Source: Nonomuraea sp. NEAU-A123 (lineage in GTDB: Bacteria; Actinomycetota; Actinomycetes; Streptosporangiales; Streptosporangiaceae). Taken from it: a DNA stretch of 64,000 nt. The position numbers and the translations under genes were made by a program. The stretch is from positions 124,001 to 188,000 of the forward strand of contig NZ_JAHFZZ010000012.1 of assembly GCF_018603905.1 (NCBI RefSeq). The letters are read 5' to 3'. Below, one piece after another: positions 25,557 to 33,216 of the stretch. Under the pieces are notes generated by a model that was given only the letters and a program-made list of their open reading frames with translations, did no database searches and was not told where the DNA came from. Positions within the stretch are counted from its first letter, which is position 1. Every line of letters starts with the position of its first letter.

Positions 25557-26108
25557 ATGGTAGGCAGACCACGCAGCGAGGTGGCCAGGAAGGCGATCCT
25601 CAAGGCCGCCCTCGACCTGTGCGAGCGCGACGGATACCCGAATGTCACCCTCAAGGGCATCGCCGACGCGGCGGGTGTCGGCAGGCAGACCCTCTACCGC
25701 TGGTGGCAGTCCAAGGGTGAGGTGCTGATGGAGGCGATGACTGACCTGGTGGGCGCCGAGCTGCCGCTCCCGCCCGTCAGCGGCGACGCGGGCGCGGACC
25801 TGGTCGCGTTCCTGCGCGAGACCTTCGCGGTGGCCCACGGCGTGGCCGGGCAGGTGGTCGTGGGTCTCATGGCCGAGGCCCAGTCCGACCCCGCGTTCGG
25901 CGCTGAGCTGCGGGCCAGGCTCATCGGCCCGCGCCGACAGGCCCTGCGCTCGGTGCTGGAACGCGGTGCGCTCCCCGCCGGCGTGGACGTGGAGCTCGCG
26001 GTCGATCTGATCTTCGGCGCCATGTGGTACCGCTTGCTCAACCGCCACGCCGAAGTCGACGAGAGGCTCGCGGAGGAGATCGCGGCCCTGGTCGCGCGGA
26101 TCGCCTGA
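25557..26108 (+). CDS. TetR/AcrR family regulator (next to SDR pair)
   Basis: A 183-residue repressor. The N-terminal HTH (residues 4-50) reads RPRSEVARKAILKAALDL, GYPNVTLKGIADAAGVGRQT, LYRWWQSKGEVLMEA. The ligand-binding domain is of the TetR_C type with VGLMAEAQSDPAF and LIFGAMWYRLL. The ATG is chosen over an upstream in-frame GTG because of the leaderless -10 spacing. Divergent from two SDR genes, with the operator palindrome between them, so it is very likely their local repressor. Confidence 0.9.
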   Translation: MVGRPRSEVARKAILKAALDLCERDGYPNVTLKGIADAAGVGRQTLYRWWQSKGEVLMEAMTDLVGAELPLPPVSGDAGADLVAFLRETFAVAHGVAGQVVVGLMAEAQSDPAFGAELRARLIGPRRQALRSVLERGALPAGVDVELAVDLIFGAMWYRLLNRHAEVDERLAEEIAALVARIA

Positions 26109-26194
26109 CTTTCGGCGCGCATCCGGCCGACTTTCGGCCAGGGCCGCGCTCGAGGCGCGAGCGGACAGCCCGGCTGCCGGATATCGTCAGAAGT

Positions 26195-26845
26195 GTGAAT
26201 GAACGCCCGGGATCCTGGTTGCCACGCCTGCAAGAAGTCGGAGAACGGCTGGCTGAGGAATGGGTCTCGGCACGCCGTCCCAAAGAAGAGGAAAGCGCCC
26301 CGCGCCCGCACGAACTGCGGGCCTCCGACGACGATCGCGAGCGTTTCGTCCAGGTGCTGCAGGACGCCCACGCCGACGGCCGCCTCATGCTCGACGAGCT
26401 GGAGGAACGCCTCGGGGTCGTCTACTCGGCGCGGACGCTGGGCGAGCTCGCCGCGGTGACGGCCGACCTGCTGCCCGCGGAGCAGCAGCCACTGAACCTC
26501 GACGGCAGGCCGGTGTCGGCGTTCTTCAAGAAGGAGCAGCGCGGCGGACGCTGGGTGGTGCCCGCTGAGCTGACCGTCACGGCCATGTTCGGCACCACCA
26601 AGCTGGACCTCCGCGAAGCCATCCTGCAGAACCGGCGCATCGTGATCAACGCCACGCTGGTCTTCGGCGGCCTCGAGATCCACGTGCCCGAGGGTCTCGA
26701 GGTGATCCGCGTCGCGAAGGACAGCACGGTCCGGCTGACCAAACAGCCGACCGAGCCGGGAGCGCCGGTGGTCGAGGTGCGCACCACGAACTTCGCGGGC
26801 GACGTCAAGGTCAAGGAGCCACCCCGCCGCAAGCGCCGGCGCTGA
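26195..26845 (+). CDS. DUF1707 SHOCT-like domain-containing protein
   Basis: A 216-residue soluble protein. The DUF1707 motif ELRASDDDRERFVQVLQDAHADGRLMLDELEERL is at about residues 42-75, followed by a beta-helical segment resembling the C-terminal part of LiaF/DUF2154 proteins (ELTVTAMFGTTKLDLREA, VFGGLEIHVPEGLEV, DVKVKEPP). It ends in a Lys/Arg-rich tail PPRRKRRR. Such proteins are widespread actinobacterial envelope or stress proteins of unknown role. GTG start at 26195; its 3' end is 14 bp from the convergent glpX gene. Confidence 0.8.
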   Translation: MNERPGSWLPRLQEVGERLAEEWVSARRPKEEESAPRPHELRASDDDRERFVQVLQDAHADGRLMLDELEERLGVVYSARTLGELAAVTADLLPAEQQPLNLDGRPVSAFFKKEQRGGRWVVPAELTVTAMFGTTKLDLREAILQNRRIVINATLVFGGLEIHVPEGLEVIRVAKDSTVRLTKQPTEPGAPVVEVRTTNFAGDVKVKEPPRRKRRR

Positions 26846-26859
26846 GCCCGGTCCAGCCG

Positions 26860-27894
26860 CTATCCGGCCGTGTCGAAGTTGATCGCGCTGTAGGCGCGCA
26901 GCTTCGTGAGCTGGTGTTCGCTGTCCACCTTGCGGATGGTGCCGGAACGCCCGCGCATCACCAGTGAGTGCGTCAGCGCCACTCCGCCTCTGAACCGTAC
27001 GCCCTGCATGAGTTCGCCCTGCGTGATGCCCGTCGCCGCGAAGAACACGTCCTCGGACCGCACCAGGTCGTTCGTGGTCAGCACCTGGCCGAGGTCGTGC
27101 CCGGCGTCGATCGCCTTCTGCCGCTCGGCGTCGTCGCGCGGCCACAGCTTGCCCTGGATCACGCCGCCCAGGCACTTGAGCGCGCACGCGGCCACGATGC
27201 CCTCGGGCGTGCCGCCGATGCCCAGCATCAGGTCGATGCCGGTGTCGGCGCGGGCCGCCATGATCGCGCCCGCCACGTCGCCGTCGACGATGAACTTGAT
27301 CCGCGCCCCGGTCTCCCTGATCTCCTTGACCATCTGCTCGTGCCGCGGGCGGTCGAGTACGACGACCGTCACGTCAGAGGACGAAACACCCTTGGCTCTG
27401 GCGACAGCCTGGATGTTGGCGGACACCGGAGCCTCGATGTCGACCACGTCGGCGGCCTCGCAGCCGGTGACCAACTTCTCCATGTAGAACACGGCCGACG
27501 GGTCGTACATCGAGCCACGCTCGCTCACCGCGATCACCGACACCGCGTCGGGCATGCCCAGCGCCGTCAGCCGGGTGCCGTCGATCGGGTCGACGGCCAC
27601 GTCGCAGTCGGCGCCGCTGCCGTCGCCGACGCGCTCGCCGTTGAACAGCATCGGGGCGTGGTCCTTCTCACCCTCCCCGATGACCACCACCCCGTTCATC
27701 GACACGGTGTTGATCAACTGGCGCATCGCGTTCACCGCCGCGCCGTCCGCGCCGTTCTTGTCCCCTCTGCCCACCCAGCGGGCCGCCGCCATCGCGGCCG
27801 CTTCGGTGACGCGTACGAGTTCCAGAGCCAGGTTGCGATCAGGGGCGCGCTCTCCCGTGGCCAGCGCTGGAGGTACGGACGACTGATCGGACAT
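26860..27894 (-). CDS. glpX: Class II fructose-1,6-bisphosphatase
   Basis: Hydrolyses fructose 1,6-bisphosphate to fructose 6-phosphate in gluconeogenesis, 344 residues, normal length. Seen: VVIGEGEKDHAPML, the metal-binding DPIDGT, GIGGTPEGIVAACALKCLGG, and the Li-sensitive phosphatase pattern overall. In many actinobacteria this is the only FBPase. The ATG is preceded by AAGGAGG at 9 nt, one of the best ribosome sites in the window. Divergent from a TetR gene with a partial palindrome between them. Confidence 0.95.
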   Translation of the reverse strand: MSDQSSVPPALATGERAPDRNLALELVRVTEAAAMAAARWVGRGDKNGADGAAVNAMRQLINTVSMNGVVVIGEGEKDHAPMLFNGERVGDGSGADCDVAVDPIDGTRLTALGMPDAVSVIAVSERGSMYDPSAVFYMEKLVTGCEAADVVDIEAPVSANIQAVARAKGVSSSDVTVVVLDRPRHEQMVKEIRETGARIKFIVDGDVAGAIMAARADTGIDLMLGIGGTPEGIVAACALKCLGGVIQGKLWPRDDAERQKAIDAGHDLGQVLTTNDLVRSEDVFFAATGITQGELMQGVRFRGGVALTHSLVMRGRSGTIRKVDSEHQLTKLRAYSAINFDTAG

Positions 27895-27912
27895 GATGAA
27901 GGCCCTCCTTGT

Positions 27913-27940
27913 GGACAAACTGTCTCGATGGTAGTTGTCC
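27913..27940. promoter_or_regulatory. Inverted repeat GGACAA-N16-TTGTCC between glpX and tetR
   Basis: GGACAA (27913-27918) and TTGTCC (27935-27940) lie in the 82-bp glpX/TetR divergent region, upstream of the TetR -10 (TAATGT, 27964-27969). A regulatory site is plausible but arms are short. Confidence 0.4.
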
Positions 27941-27963
27941 CTGTATCCCCGGTCAGCGGAGGA

Positions 27964-27969
27964 TAATGT
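27964..27969 (+). promoter_or_regulatory. -10 element TAATGT (leaderless tetR)
   Basis: The hexamer ends 8 nt before the ATG at 27977, implying a leaderless mRNA. Confidence 0.45.
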
Positions 27970-27976
27970 GCCTGCC

Positions 27977-28588
27977 ATGAGCAGCGATGTGGAACAACCG
28001 GCGACAGCCCGCACCTCCGGGCGAGGTGCGGCCACGCGCAGTGCCCTACTCCAGGCCGCCCGGGACGTCTTCGTCTCCAAGGGCTTCGCCGAGGCCGGCG
28101 TGACCGACGTGGTGGCCAAGGCCGATGCCAGCGTCGGCAGCCTCTACCACCACTTCTCCGGCAAGGCCGACCTCTACCTCACGCTGTTCGAGGAGTGGCA
28201 GGCCAGGCAGGCCCAGCGGACCAAGCAGGCCGCCCGCGAGGCCCGCGGCGAGGGAGAGAACGACCCGATGCGGGTCTTCATCCGCACCGCCCGCGCCTAC
28301 CTCGACGGCTGCATCGAGGAACGTGAGCTCGCCGCGCTGTTCCTGCGCGGCGACGGGCCGCCCGGCTTCGAGCTGGTCATGCGCGCCCGCCTGCGCAAGT
28401 GGGCCGAGCGCAACGCCGCGCTCTTCGAGGACGACGAGGGGGCCTTGGTCGTCGTCCTCACCGGCGCCCTCGCGGCCGCCGTCTCCGAGGTGGTGCTCTC
28501 GGACGACCCCAAGCTGGCCGCGGACGTGCTCGCCATCATCGGCCAGATCCGCCCGGCCGCTTCGGCAGGCGGCCCCACCAGCGGGTAA
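27977..28588 (+). CDS. TetR/AcrR family regulator (next to glpX)
   Basis: A 203-residue repressor. HTH at about residues 14-60: ATRSALLQAARDVF, FAEAGVTDVVAKADASVGSLYHHF. The ligand domain (ARAYLDGCIEERELAALFLRGDGPPGF) is followed by a C-terminal helix region and a PTSG tail. Start at 27977 by the leaderless -10. Divergent from glpX; 11 bp downstream begins the DUF4245 gene, so it may be the first gene of TetR-DUF4245-xseB. Confidence 0.88.
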   Translation: MSSDVEQPATARTSGRGAATRSALLQAARDVFVSKGFAEAGVTDVVAKADASVGSLYHHFSGKADLYLTLFEEWQARQAQRTKQAAREARGEGENDPMRVFIRTARAYLDGCIEERELAALFLRGDGPPGFELVMRARLRKWAERNAALFEDDEGALVVVLTGALAAAVSEVVLSDDPKLAADVLAIIGQIRPAASAGGPTSG

Positions 28589-28599
28589 TCTCGCCAGTT

Positions 28600-29136
28600 G
28601 TGCGACGGTTCACCGAAGGTATCTACGGCTACGCGGTAGCCCTGCTCGTCTGTCTCGTGGGGGTGGGGCTGTTCCTGCTGGTCACGCCGCAGAGCCGGGA
28701 GGAGCACATTCCCAAGCTCGACTACTCGATGACCGTCGCCAACTTCGGCCATGACGTGCCGTACCAGGTGTGGGCGCCCGTGAAGGACCCGGCGGGCTGG
28801 GTCCCCAACAGCAACAAGATCGCCAAGGGCTCCGGTGGGGCCCAGGTGCTCTACCTGGGCTACGCGACGGCCAAGAGGCAGCACGCCATGTTCGTGCAGA
28901 GCGACGAGAAGCCGGCCGCCGGGTTCGCCGACCGGATGGCCAACTCCAACCGGGCCGTGGGCACCCAGCAGGTGGCCGGGCAGCCGTGGGAGAAGCGCTT
29001 CCGCGAGGACAAGAACCAGCGCTCCCTGGTCCGGGTGCTGCCGGAGGTCACGCTGGTCGTCACCGGCACGGCCGACTGGGCCGAGCTGGGCGAGCTGGCC
29101 GCCGACCTGCGGCAGCGGCCGAAGGCTACGGGCTGA
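28600..29136 (+). CDS. DUF4245 membrane-anchored protein
   Basis: A 178-residue protein with an N-terminal membrane anchor (YGYAVALLVCLVGVGLFLLV, residues 8-27) and an extracytoplasmic domain of the DUF4245 family (PYQVWAPVKDPAGWVPNS, LYLGYATAKRQHAMFVQSDE, VAGQPWEKRF, TLVVTGTADWAELGELA). Function is unknown. In actinobacteria it sits conservedly between glpX and xseB, as here, which confirms the syntenic block. GTG start preceded by TAATCT ending 9 nt upstream. Confidence 0.9.
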   Translation: MRRFTEGIYGYAVALLVCLVGVGLFLLVTPQSREEHIPKLDYSMTVANFGHDVPYQVWAPVKDPAGWVPNSNKIAKGSGGAQVLYLGYATAKRQHAMFVQSDEKPAAGFADRMANSNRAVGTQQVAGQPWEKRFREDKNQRSLVRVLPEVTLVVTGTADWAELGELAADLRQRPKATG

Positions 29137-29203
29137 CCCGTGGCACGGGTCTCCCCGGCGGGCCAGGGCGCGGATGTCGGTTCCTGACCCTAAGGTGGTG
29201 CGC

Positions 29204-29461
29204 GTGGCAGACGAGAAGGCACCCTCAGCAGACGAGAAGGCACCCTCATACGAGCAGGCTCGTGAGGAGCTGACCGAGGTGGTGCGCCGCCTGGAGACGG
29301 GCGGGCTCACCCTGGAGCAGTCGATCGAGCTGTGGGAGCGCGGCGAGAAGCTGGCCGCCATCTGCGAGGAGTGGCTGCAGGGCGCCAGGGTGAAGCTCGC
29401 CGCCGCCATGGCCCGCCGCGCTGATCCCACCGCCGCCCAGTCGGACGACGCGCCGTTCTAG
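29204..29461 (+). CDS. xseB: Exodeoxyribonuclease VII small subunit
   Basis: Small subunit (85 residues with this start) that assembles with XseA to degrade single-stranded DNA in repair. Conserved core: SYEQAREELTEVVRRLETG, LTLEQSIELWERGEKLA, CEEWLQGA. The start could be the GTG at 29204 or 29195 or the ATG at 29174. The first codons contain a perfect 21-bp tandem duplication that doubles ADEKAPS. The large-subunit gene is nearby but on the other strand and separated by two genes. Confidence 0.9.
   Translation: MADEKAPSADEKAPSYEQAREELTEVVRRLETGGLTLEQSIELWERGEKLAAICEEWLQGARVKLAAAMARRADPTAAQSDDAPF
29207..29248 (+). repeat. Perfect 21-bp tandem duplication in xseB
   Basis: Two adjacent identical copies at 29207-29227 and 29228-29248 encode ADEKAPS twice in frame. 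A recent slippage event is likely. Confidence 0.85.
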
Positions 29462-29497
29462 CCGCCTGTCGCGTCAGGTATTCCAGCGCTCGTCGCG

Positions 29498-29911
29498 TCA
29501 GGCGGCGCGGCGGCGAAGGGCCACCACGGGGATGCGGCGGGTGGTCTTCGCCTGATACTCCGCGAAACCCGGGGCGATCTCCACCATGCGGGCATAGAGC
29601 TCGTCGCGCTCCTCGCCCTCCACGACCTCGGCCTCGACCTCGAACGTCTCCGTCCCGATCTCGGCGGTCACCTCCGGGTTGGCGCGCAGGTTGTGATACC
29701 ACGCCGGGTTGTGGTCCGCGCCCGCGTACGACGCGATGACGATGTAGCGGTCGCCGTCCTCGAAATACATCACCGGGCTCGTCGTGCGATTGCCGCTCTT
29801 GGCGCCCGTGGTCGTGAGAAGCACCAGGTTGGCGCCCTCGAACATGCCGCCTACTTTGCCCTTGTTGGCGCGGAACTCGGCGATGATCTGGTCGTTGAAT
29901 TCGTTGGCCAT
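29498..29911 (-). CDS. Nitroreductase/quinone-reductase family protein (Ddn-like, F420)
   Basis: A 137-residue split-barrel protein of the DUF385/deazaflavin-dependent nitroreductase family. Seen: FEGANLVLLTTTGAKSGNRTTSPVMYFEDGDRYIVIASYAG and HNPAWYHNLRANPEVTAEIG, the typical family core that binds F420. Members reduce quinones or nitro compounds using F420H2. Ribosome site AAGGAG about 7 nt upstream. Divergent from a TetR gene across a striking palindromic operator, which suggests regulation by it. Confidence 0.9.
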   Translation of the reverse strand: MANEFNDQIIAEFRANKGKVGGMFEGANLVLLTTTGAKSGNRTTSPVMYFEDGDRYIVIASYAGADHNPAWYHNLRANPEVTAEIGTETFEVEAEVVEGEERDELYARMVEIAPGFAEYQAKTTRRIPVVALRRRAA

Positions 29912-29927
29912 GCTCGGCTCCTTGAAT

Positions 29928-29978
29928 CGGAAATCTCTCCGGTTAGCCCGCCAAGCCTAACCGGAGAGATTTCCGGTT
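29928..29978. promoter_or_regulatory. Long nested palindromic operator of the Ddn-like/TetR pair
   Basis: CGGAAATCTCTCCGGTTAG (29928-29946) and its exact reverse complement (29957-29975) form a 19-bp inverted repeat with a 10-bp spacer. Each arm is itself a dyad: AACCGGA-N6-TCCGGTT (29959-29978) on the right, and AATCGGA-N6-TCCGGTT (one mismatch) on the left. So two TetR-type operator copies face each other, covering both divergent promoters. Confidence 0.8.
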
Positions 29979-29998
29979 ACAACGGTTATGCTCGCTCT

Positions 29999-30595
29999 GT
30001 GTGTGAGCGCCGAATGCTGCCGATCGTCGGGCAGCCTCAGCCCGAACGGGCCGACGCGGCGCGCAACAGGCAGAAGATCATCGAGGTGGCCGCCAGGATG
30101 GTCGCCGACGGGTCCGTTGACCAGCTCTCCCTTGACGGGGTCGCCCGTGAGGCATGCGTGGGGGTGGGCACGGTCTACCGCCGATTCGGGGATCGGGCCG
30201 GGCTGGTGCTGGCGCTGATCGACGATCGGGAGCGGCGTTTCCAGGCGGCCTTCCTGAACGGCCCGCCGCCGGTCGGGCCGGGGGCGCCTCCTGCCGAGCG
30301 GATCAGGGCGTTCCTGCACGCGCTGATCGATCGGGTGGTCGAGCAGCTCGACCTGTTCCTGCTGCTGGAGCTCGGGCCGCCGGCCACTCGGCTCAGCGGG
30401 CCGTACAAGGTGCATCACACCCATTTGACCGGGCTGCTCGCCCAGGTGCGTCCAGAAGGCGCGGGCTTCCTGGCCGACGCGCTGCTGGCGCCGATCAACG
30501 CCCATCTGCTCCGCCACCAGCGGGACGAACGCGGCATGTCGGTCGAGGAGATCAAGGCCGGATTTGACGCCCTGACCCAGGCGATCAGGGCATGA
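29999..30595 (+). CDS. TetR/AcrR family regulator (next to Ddn-like gene)
   Basis: A 198-residue repressor. HTH: ARNRQKIIEVAARMVADGSVDQLSLDGVAREACVGVGTVYRRFGD. The ligand domain contains FLHALIDRVVEQLDLFLLLELG. Start at the GTG 29999 is supported by TATGCT ending 7 nt upstream; ATG 30014 is an alternative. It faces the F420-type reductase gene across a double palindrome. Together they look like a self-regulated detoxification pair inserted between xseB and xseA. Confidence 0.88.
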   Translation: MCERRMLPIVGQPQPERADAARNRQKIIEVAARMVADGSVDQLSLDGVAREACVGVGTVYRRFGDRAGLVLALIDDRERRFQAAFLNGPPPVGPGAPPAERIRAFLHALIDRVVEQLDLFLLLELGPPATRLSGPYKVHHTHLTGLLAQVRPEGAGFLADALLAPINAHLLRHQRDERGMSVEEIKAGFDALTQAIRA

Positions 30596-30676
30596 GGCAG
30601 AGCAGGCTCCCCTCTAGCGGGTCGAACATGGCGATGTGCCGCAGGCCGCGCCCATCACGCTAGAAGGCTGTCGGGT

Positions 30677-31942
30677 TCAGCCGGTTTCGTCAGACGCCTT
30701 CTTGCGGGGTTTACGGGGTTTGGTGGTGGCTGGTGTCGTGTCGTCTTCCGTACGGACGGTCAGGCGGTCGTCAGTGAACCGGATCGTCAGCAGGGAGCCG
30801 GGGGCCACGTTCTTGGCCAGCCGGACGACCTCCCCGGAGGGATCCTGGACGATGGCGTAGCCGCGTTCCAGCGTGGCGGCGGGTGACATGGCGACGAGCC
30901 GGGCACGGAGATGCGACAGCGAGTCCTCCGCGCGGTCGAGCGATCCGTTCAGCGAGCGTCTGGCCCGGTCACGGAGCGCGTCGACCTGCTCGGCCCGGCG
31001 TTCGAGCTCGCGCACCGGGGCGGCCAGCGAAGGCCGGGAGCGTACCGACGTCAGCCAGGACATCTCCCGGTCGAGCCAGCCGCCGACCACCCTGCGCCCC
31101 CTGTCGCGCAACTGGCGCACCAGCGTGAGCTGTTCGCCCACGTCGGGCACCACCTTCTTGGCGGCGTCGGTCGGCGTCGAGGCCCGCACGTCGGCCACCA
31201 GGTCGAGCAGCGGGCTGTCCTGCTCGTGGCCGATCGCGCTCACCACAGGCGTGCGGCAGGCGGCCACGGACCGCACCAGCGTCTCGTCGGAGAACGGCAG
31301 CAGGTCCTCCAAGGAGCCGCCGCCACGGGCGATGACGATCACCTCGACCTCGGAGTCCGCGTCGAACTTACGCAGCGCCTCGGTGACCTCGCCCACGGCG
31401 TACGGACCCTGGACGGCCACCTCTTCGACCTTGAAGCGCACGGCCGGCCAGCGGCGCCGGGAGTTCTCCAGCACGTCGCGTTCCGCCGCCGAGTCACGGC
31501 CGCAGATCAGCCCCACCGTGCCGGGCAGGAATGGCAGCCGCCGCTTCCTGTCGGCGTTGAACAGGCCCTCGGCGGCCAGCAACTGGCGCAGCCGTTCGAG
31601 CCGCGCGAGCAGCTCGCCCACGCCGATCGGCCTGATCTCCAGCGCGGTGAAGGCGAACGAGCCTCTGTTGACCCAGAAGTCGGGCTTGACGTGCACCACG
31701 ACCCTCGCGCCGTCGGCCGGGCGCGGCACGGCCGCCTCGTAGACGCCGCGCGGGGCGGTGACCCGGGCCGACACGTTGGCCACCGGGTCGCGCAGCGTCA
31801 TGAACACCGTGCCGCCACGCGCGCTCAGGTCGGTGATCTGGCCCTCGACCCAGACCGTGCCCAGCTTGCCGATCCAGCCGCCCACCATCTGCAGGACGGT
31901 GCGGATCGGCAGCGGAGACTCGGGCGAGGTCTTCGAGGTCAT
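30677..31942 (-). CDS. xseA: Exodeoxyribonuclease VII large subunit
   Basis: Catalytic large subunit of ExoVII, 421 residues. An N-terminal OB-fold (VGGWIGKLGTVWVEGQITDL, residues 16-35) is followed by the nuclease domain with VAVQGPYAVGEVTEAL, IARGGGSLEDLLPF, and SAIGHEQDSPLLDLVAD, then a coiled-coil part and a C-terminal basic tail (TKPRKPRKKASDETG). A TAGTCT hexamer ends 8 nt before the ATG, implying a leaderless mRNA. Here it is on the strand opposite to xseB. Confidence 0.95.
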   Translation of the reverse strand: MTSKTSPESPLPIRTVLQMVGGWIGKLGTVWVEGQITDLSARGGTVFMTLRDPVANVSARVTAPRGVYEAAVPRPADGARVVVHVKPDFWVNRGSFAFTALEIRPIGVGELLARLERLRQLLAAEGLFNADRKRRLPFLPGTVGLICGRDSAAERDVLENSRRRWPAVRFKVEEVAVQGPYAVGEVTEALRKFDADSEVEVIVIARGGGSLEDLLPFSDETLVRSVAACRTPVVSAIGHEQDSPLLDLVADVRASTPTDAAKKVVPDVGEQLTLVRQLRDRGRRVVGGWLDREMSWLTSVRSRPSLAAPVRELERRAEQVDALRDRARRSLNGSLDRAEDSLSHLRARLVAMSPAATLERGYAIVQDPSGEVVRLAKNVAPGSLLTIRFTDDRLTVRTEDDTTPATTKPRKPRKKASDETG

Positions 31943-31970
31943 GTCCGGAAGACTACGGGGCCAGGAGGAC

Positions 31971-33116
31971 TTATTCCCCGGCCTGCAGCTTGGCCAGGCG
32001 GTTCTCGTACATCCGGACGACCTCGACCCGCGCGCTCGTGGCCTGCTCGTACGCGATGAGCTCGGTGATCTGCGCGGCCGACTTGCCGCGCATCCTGGCG
32101 CGCAGCGAGGCGACGGTCAGCTCGGAGTAGCCCGGCAGCGGCTCGGCCAGGCCGTTGGCGGCCGGCGCCTCGGCGGCGGTCGCTTCGGTGGCGGTCGCCT
32201 CCGTGGCGGGCGCCGGCTCCGTGGCGGGCTTGGCCTTGGCAGCGGCCCTCGGCTTGGCGGCGGTACGCGGCTTGGCGGCCCGCTTGGGCTTGACCTCGAC
32301 GACCTCGGGCGCGGCAACCGGCTCCGGCGCGGCCACCGGCTCGGGGGCGACGGTGGGCTCGACGGCGGCAGCCTCGGGCTCGGGCGCGATGGCGGGCTCG
32401 ACCACGGCGGTCTCAGGCTCAGGTGCGATGGCGGGCTTGACTACGGCGACCTCAGGCTCGGGGGCAGCCTCGGGCTCGGCGGCGACGGCGGGCTCGACGG
32501 TGGCGACCTCAGGCTCAGGTGCAACGGCAGGCTCGGGGACGACGACGGCAGCCTCAGGCTCAGGGGCGGCGGTCGGCTCGGGCGCGATGGCGGGCTCGAC
32601 CGTGGCGGCCGCAGGCTCGGGGGCGGCCTTGGGCTCGGGCGCGGCGGCGGGTTCCGGAGCGACGGTCGGCTCGGGGGCGGTCACCGGTGCGGGCGCGGTG
32701 GCGGCTTCGGTGGCGGTGGCCTCGGGCTTCGGCTTGGCCGCCGGGCTGAAGATGACCGGGTCCGGCTTGGTCTTGGCGGAGCCGTTGGGCGCGGCGGCGT
32801 CCGACGGGGTGGGGCGCGGCGCGAAGATGACCGGCTCCTTGCGAGCGGGCTTCGCCGCCGCCTCCTCATCAGCCGTCGCGGGCGCGGCCACCTGGTCGGC
32901 GGCGGACGGGCGGGAGTCGTAGTCCGCCTCCTTGTTCTCCTTGCCGGCCAGTCCCTTGATCGAGTTCTTCATCCGATCGACGAGCAGCAGCGCCTGACCA
33001 GCCGCGCTCAGAGTGGTCTGGATCACGAGGAGCGGAAGGTCTTTGGCCTTCTCCTTCAGCTCGTCTTTGTTGGTGATGGTCTTCGTGATGTTGCGTATCA
33101 CGTCGCTGAGGGACAT
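31971..33116 (-). CDS. Ala/Pro/Glu-rich lipid-droplet-associated-type protein
   Basis: A 381-residue protein in three parts. The N-terminal amphipathic/hydrophobic region (VIRNITKTITNKDELKEKAKDLPLLVIQTTLSAAGQALLLVDRMKNSIKGL) is like actinobacterial lipid-droplet proteins. A central low-complexity zone (about residues 130-280) is built from APEPxAA-type units. The conserved C-terminus is LPGYSELTVASLRARMRG then AQITELIAYEQA and VEVVRMYENRLAKLQ. It has no signal peptide. It lies 100 bp from divergent ispH, where related actinobacteria keep a homologue. Function as a lipid-droplet or envelope scaffold is inferred. Confidence 0.75.
   Translation of the reverse strand: MSLSDVIRNITKTITNKDELKEKAKDLPLLVIQTTLSAAGQALLLVDRMKNSIKGLAGKENKEADYDSRPSAADQVAAPATADEEAAAKPARKEPVIFAPRPTPSDAAAPNGSAKTKPDPVIFSPAAKPKPEATATEAATAPAPVTAPEPTVAPEPAAAPEPKAAPEPAAATVEPAIAPEPTAAPEPEAAVVVPEPAVAPEPEVATVEPAVAAEPEAAPEPEVAVVKPAIAPEPETAVVEPAIAPEPEAAAVEPTVAPEPVAAPEPVAAPEVVEVKPKRAAKPRTAAKPRAAAKAKPATEPAPATEATATEATAAEAPAANGLAEPLPGYSELTVASLRARMRGKSAAQITELIAYEQATSARVEVVRMYENRLAKLQAGE
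32300..32720 (-). repeat. Repetitive EPAxAPEP-coding tract
   Basis: Degenerate units coding for EPAVAPEPxAA and related peptides fill most of this stretch. The opposite strand reads as a Gly/Ser/Ala-rich shadow frame, so that ORF is not a gene. Confidence 0.65.
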
Positions 33117-33203
33117 GACGTCTCCCTGGGAGGTCTGTATTGGACGGCCAGTCTGGCAAACGGCGGGCAACCACGCACGCGCGGGCCTGTTGGCCGCTCC
33201 ACG

Positions 33204-33209
33204 TAGCAT
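33204..33209 (+). promoter_or_regulatory. -10 element TAGCAT of ispH (leaderless)
   Basis: The hexamer ends 8 nt before the ATG at 33217, and there is no ribosome site between them. Confidence 0.5.
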
Positions 33210-33216
33210 AAGAAGT

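Noticed and set aside
32155..32922. Gly/Ser/Ala-rich plus-strand frame of 255 codons
   Set aside because: It is the reverse frame of the repetitive EPAxAPEP tract of the lipid-droplet-type protein.
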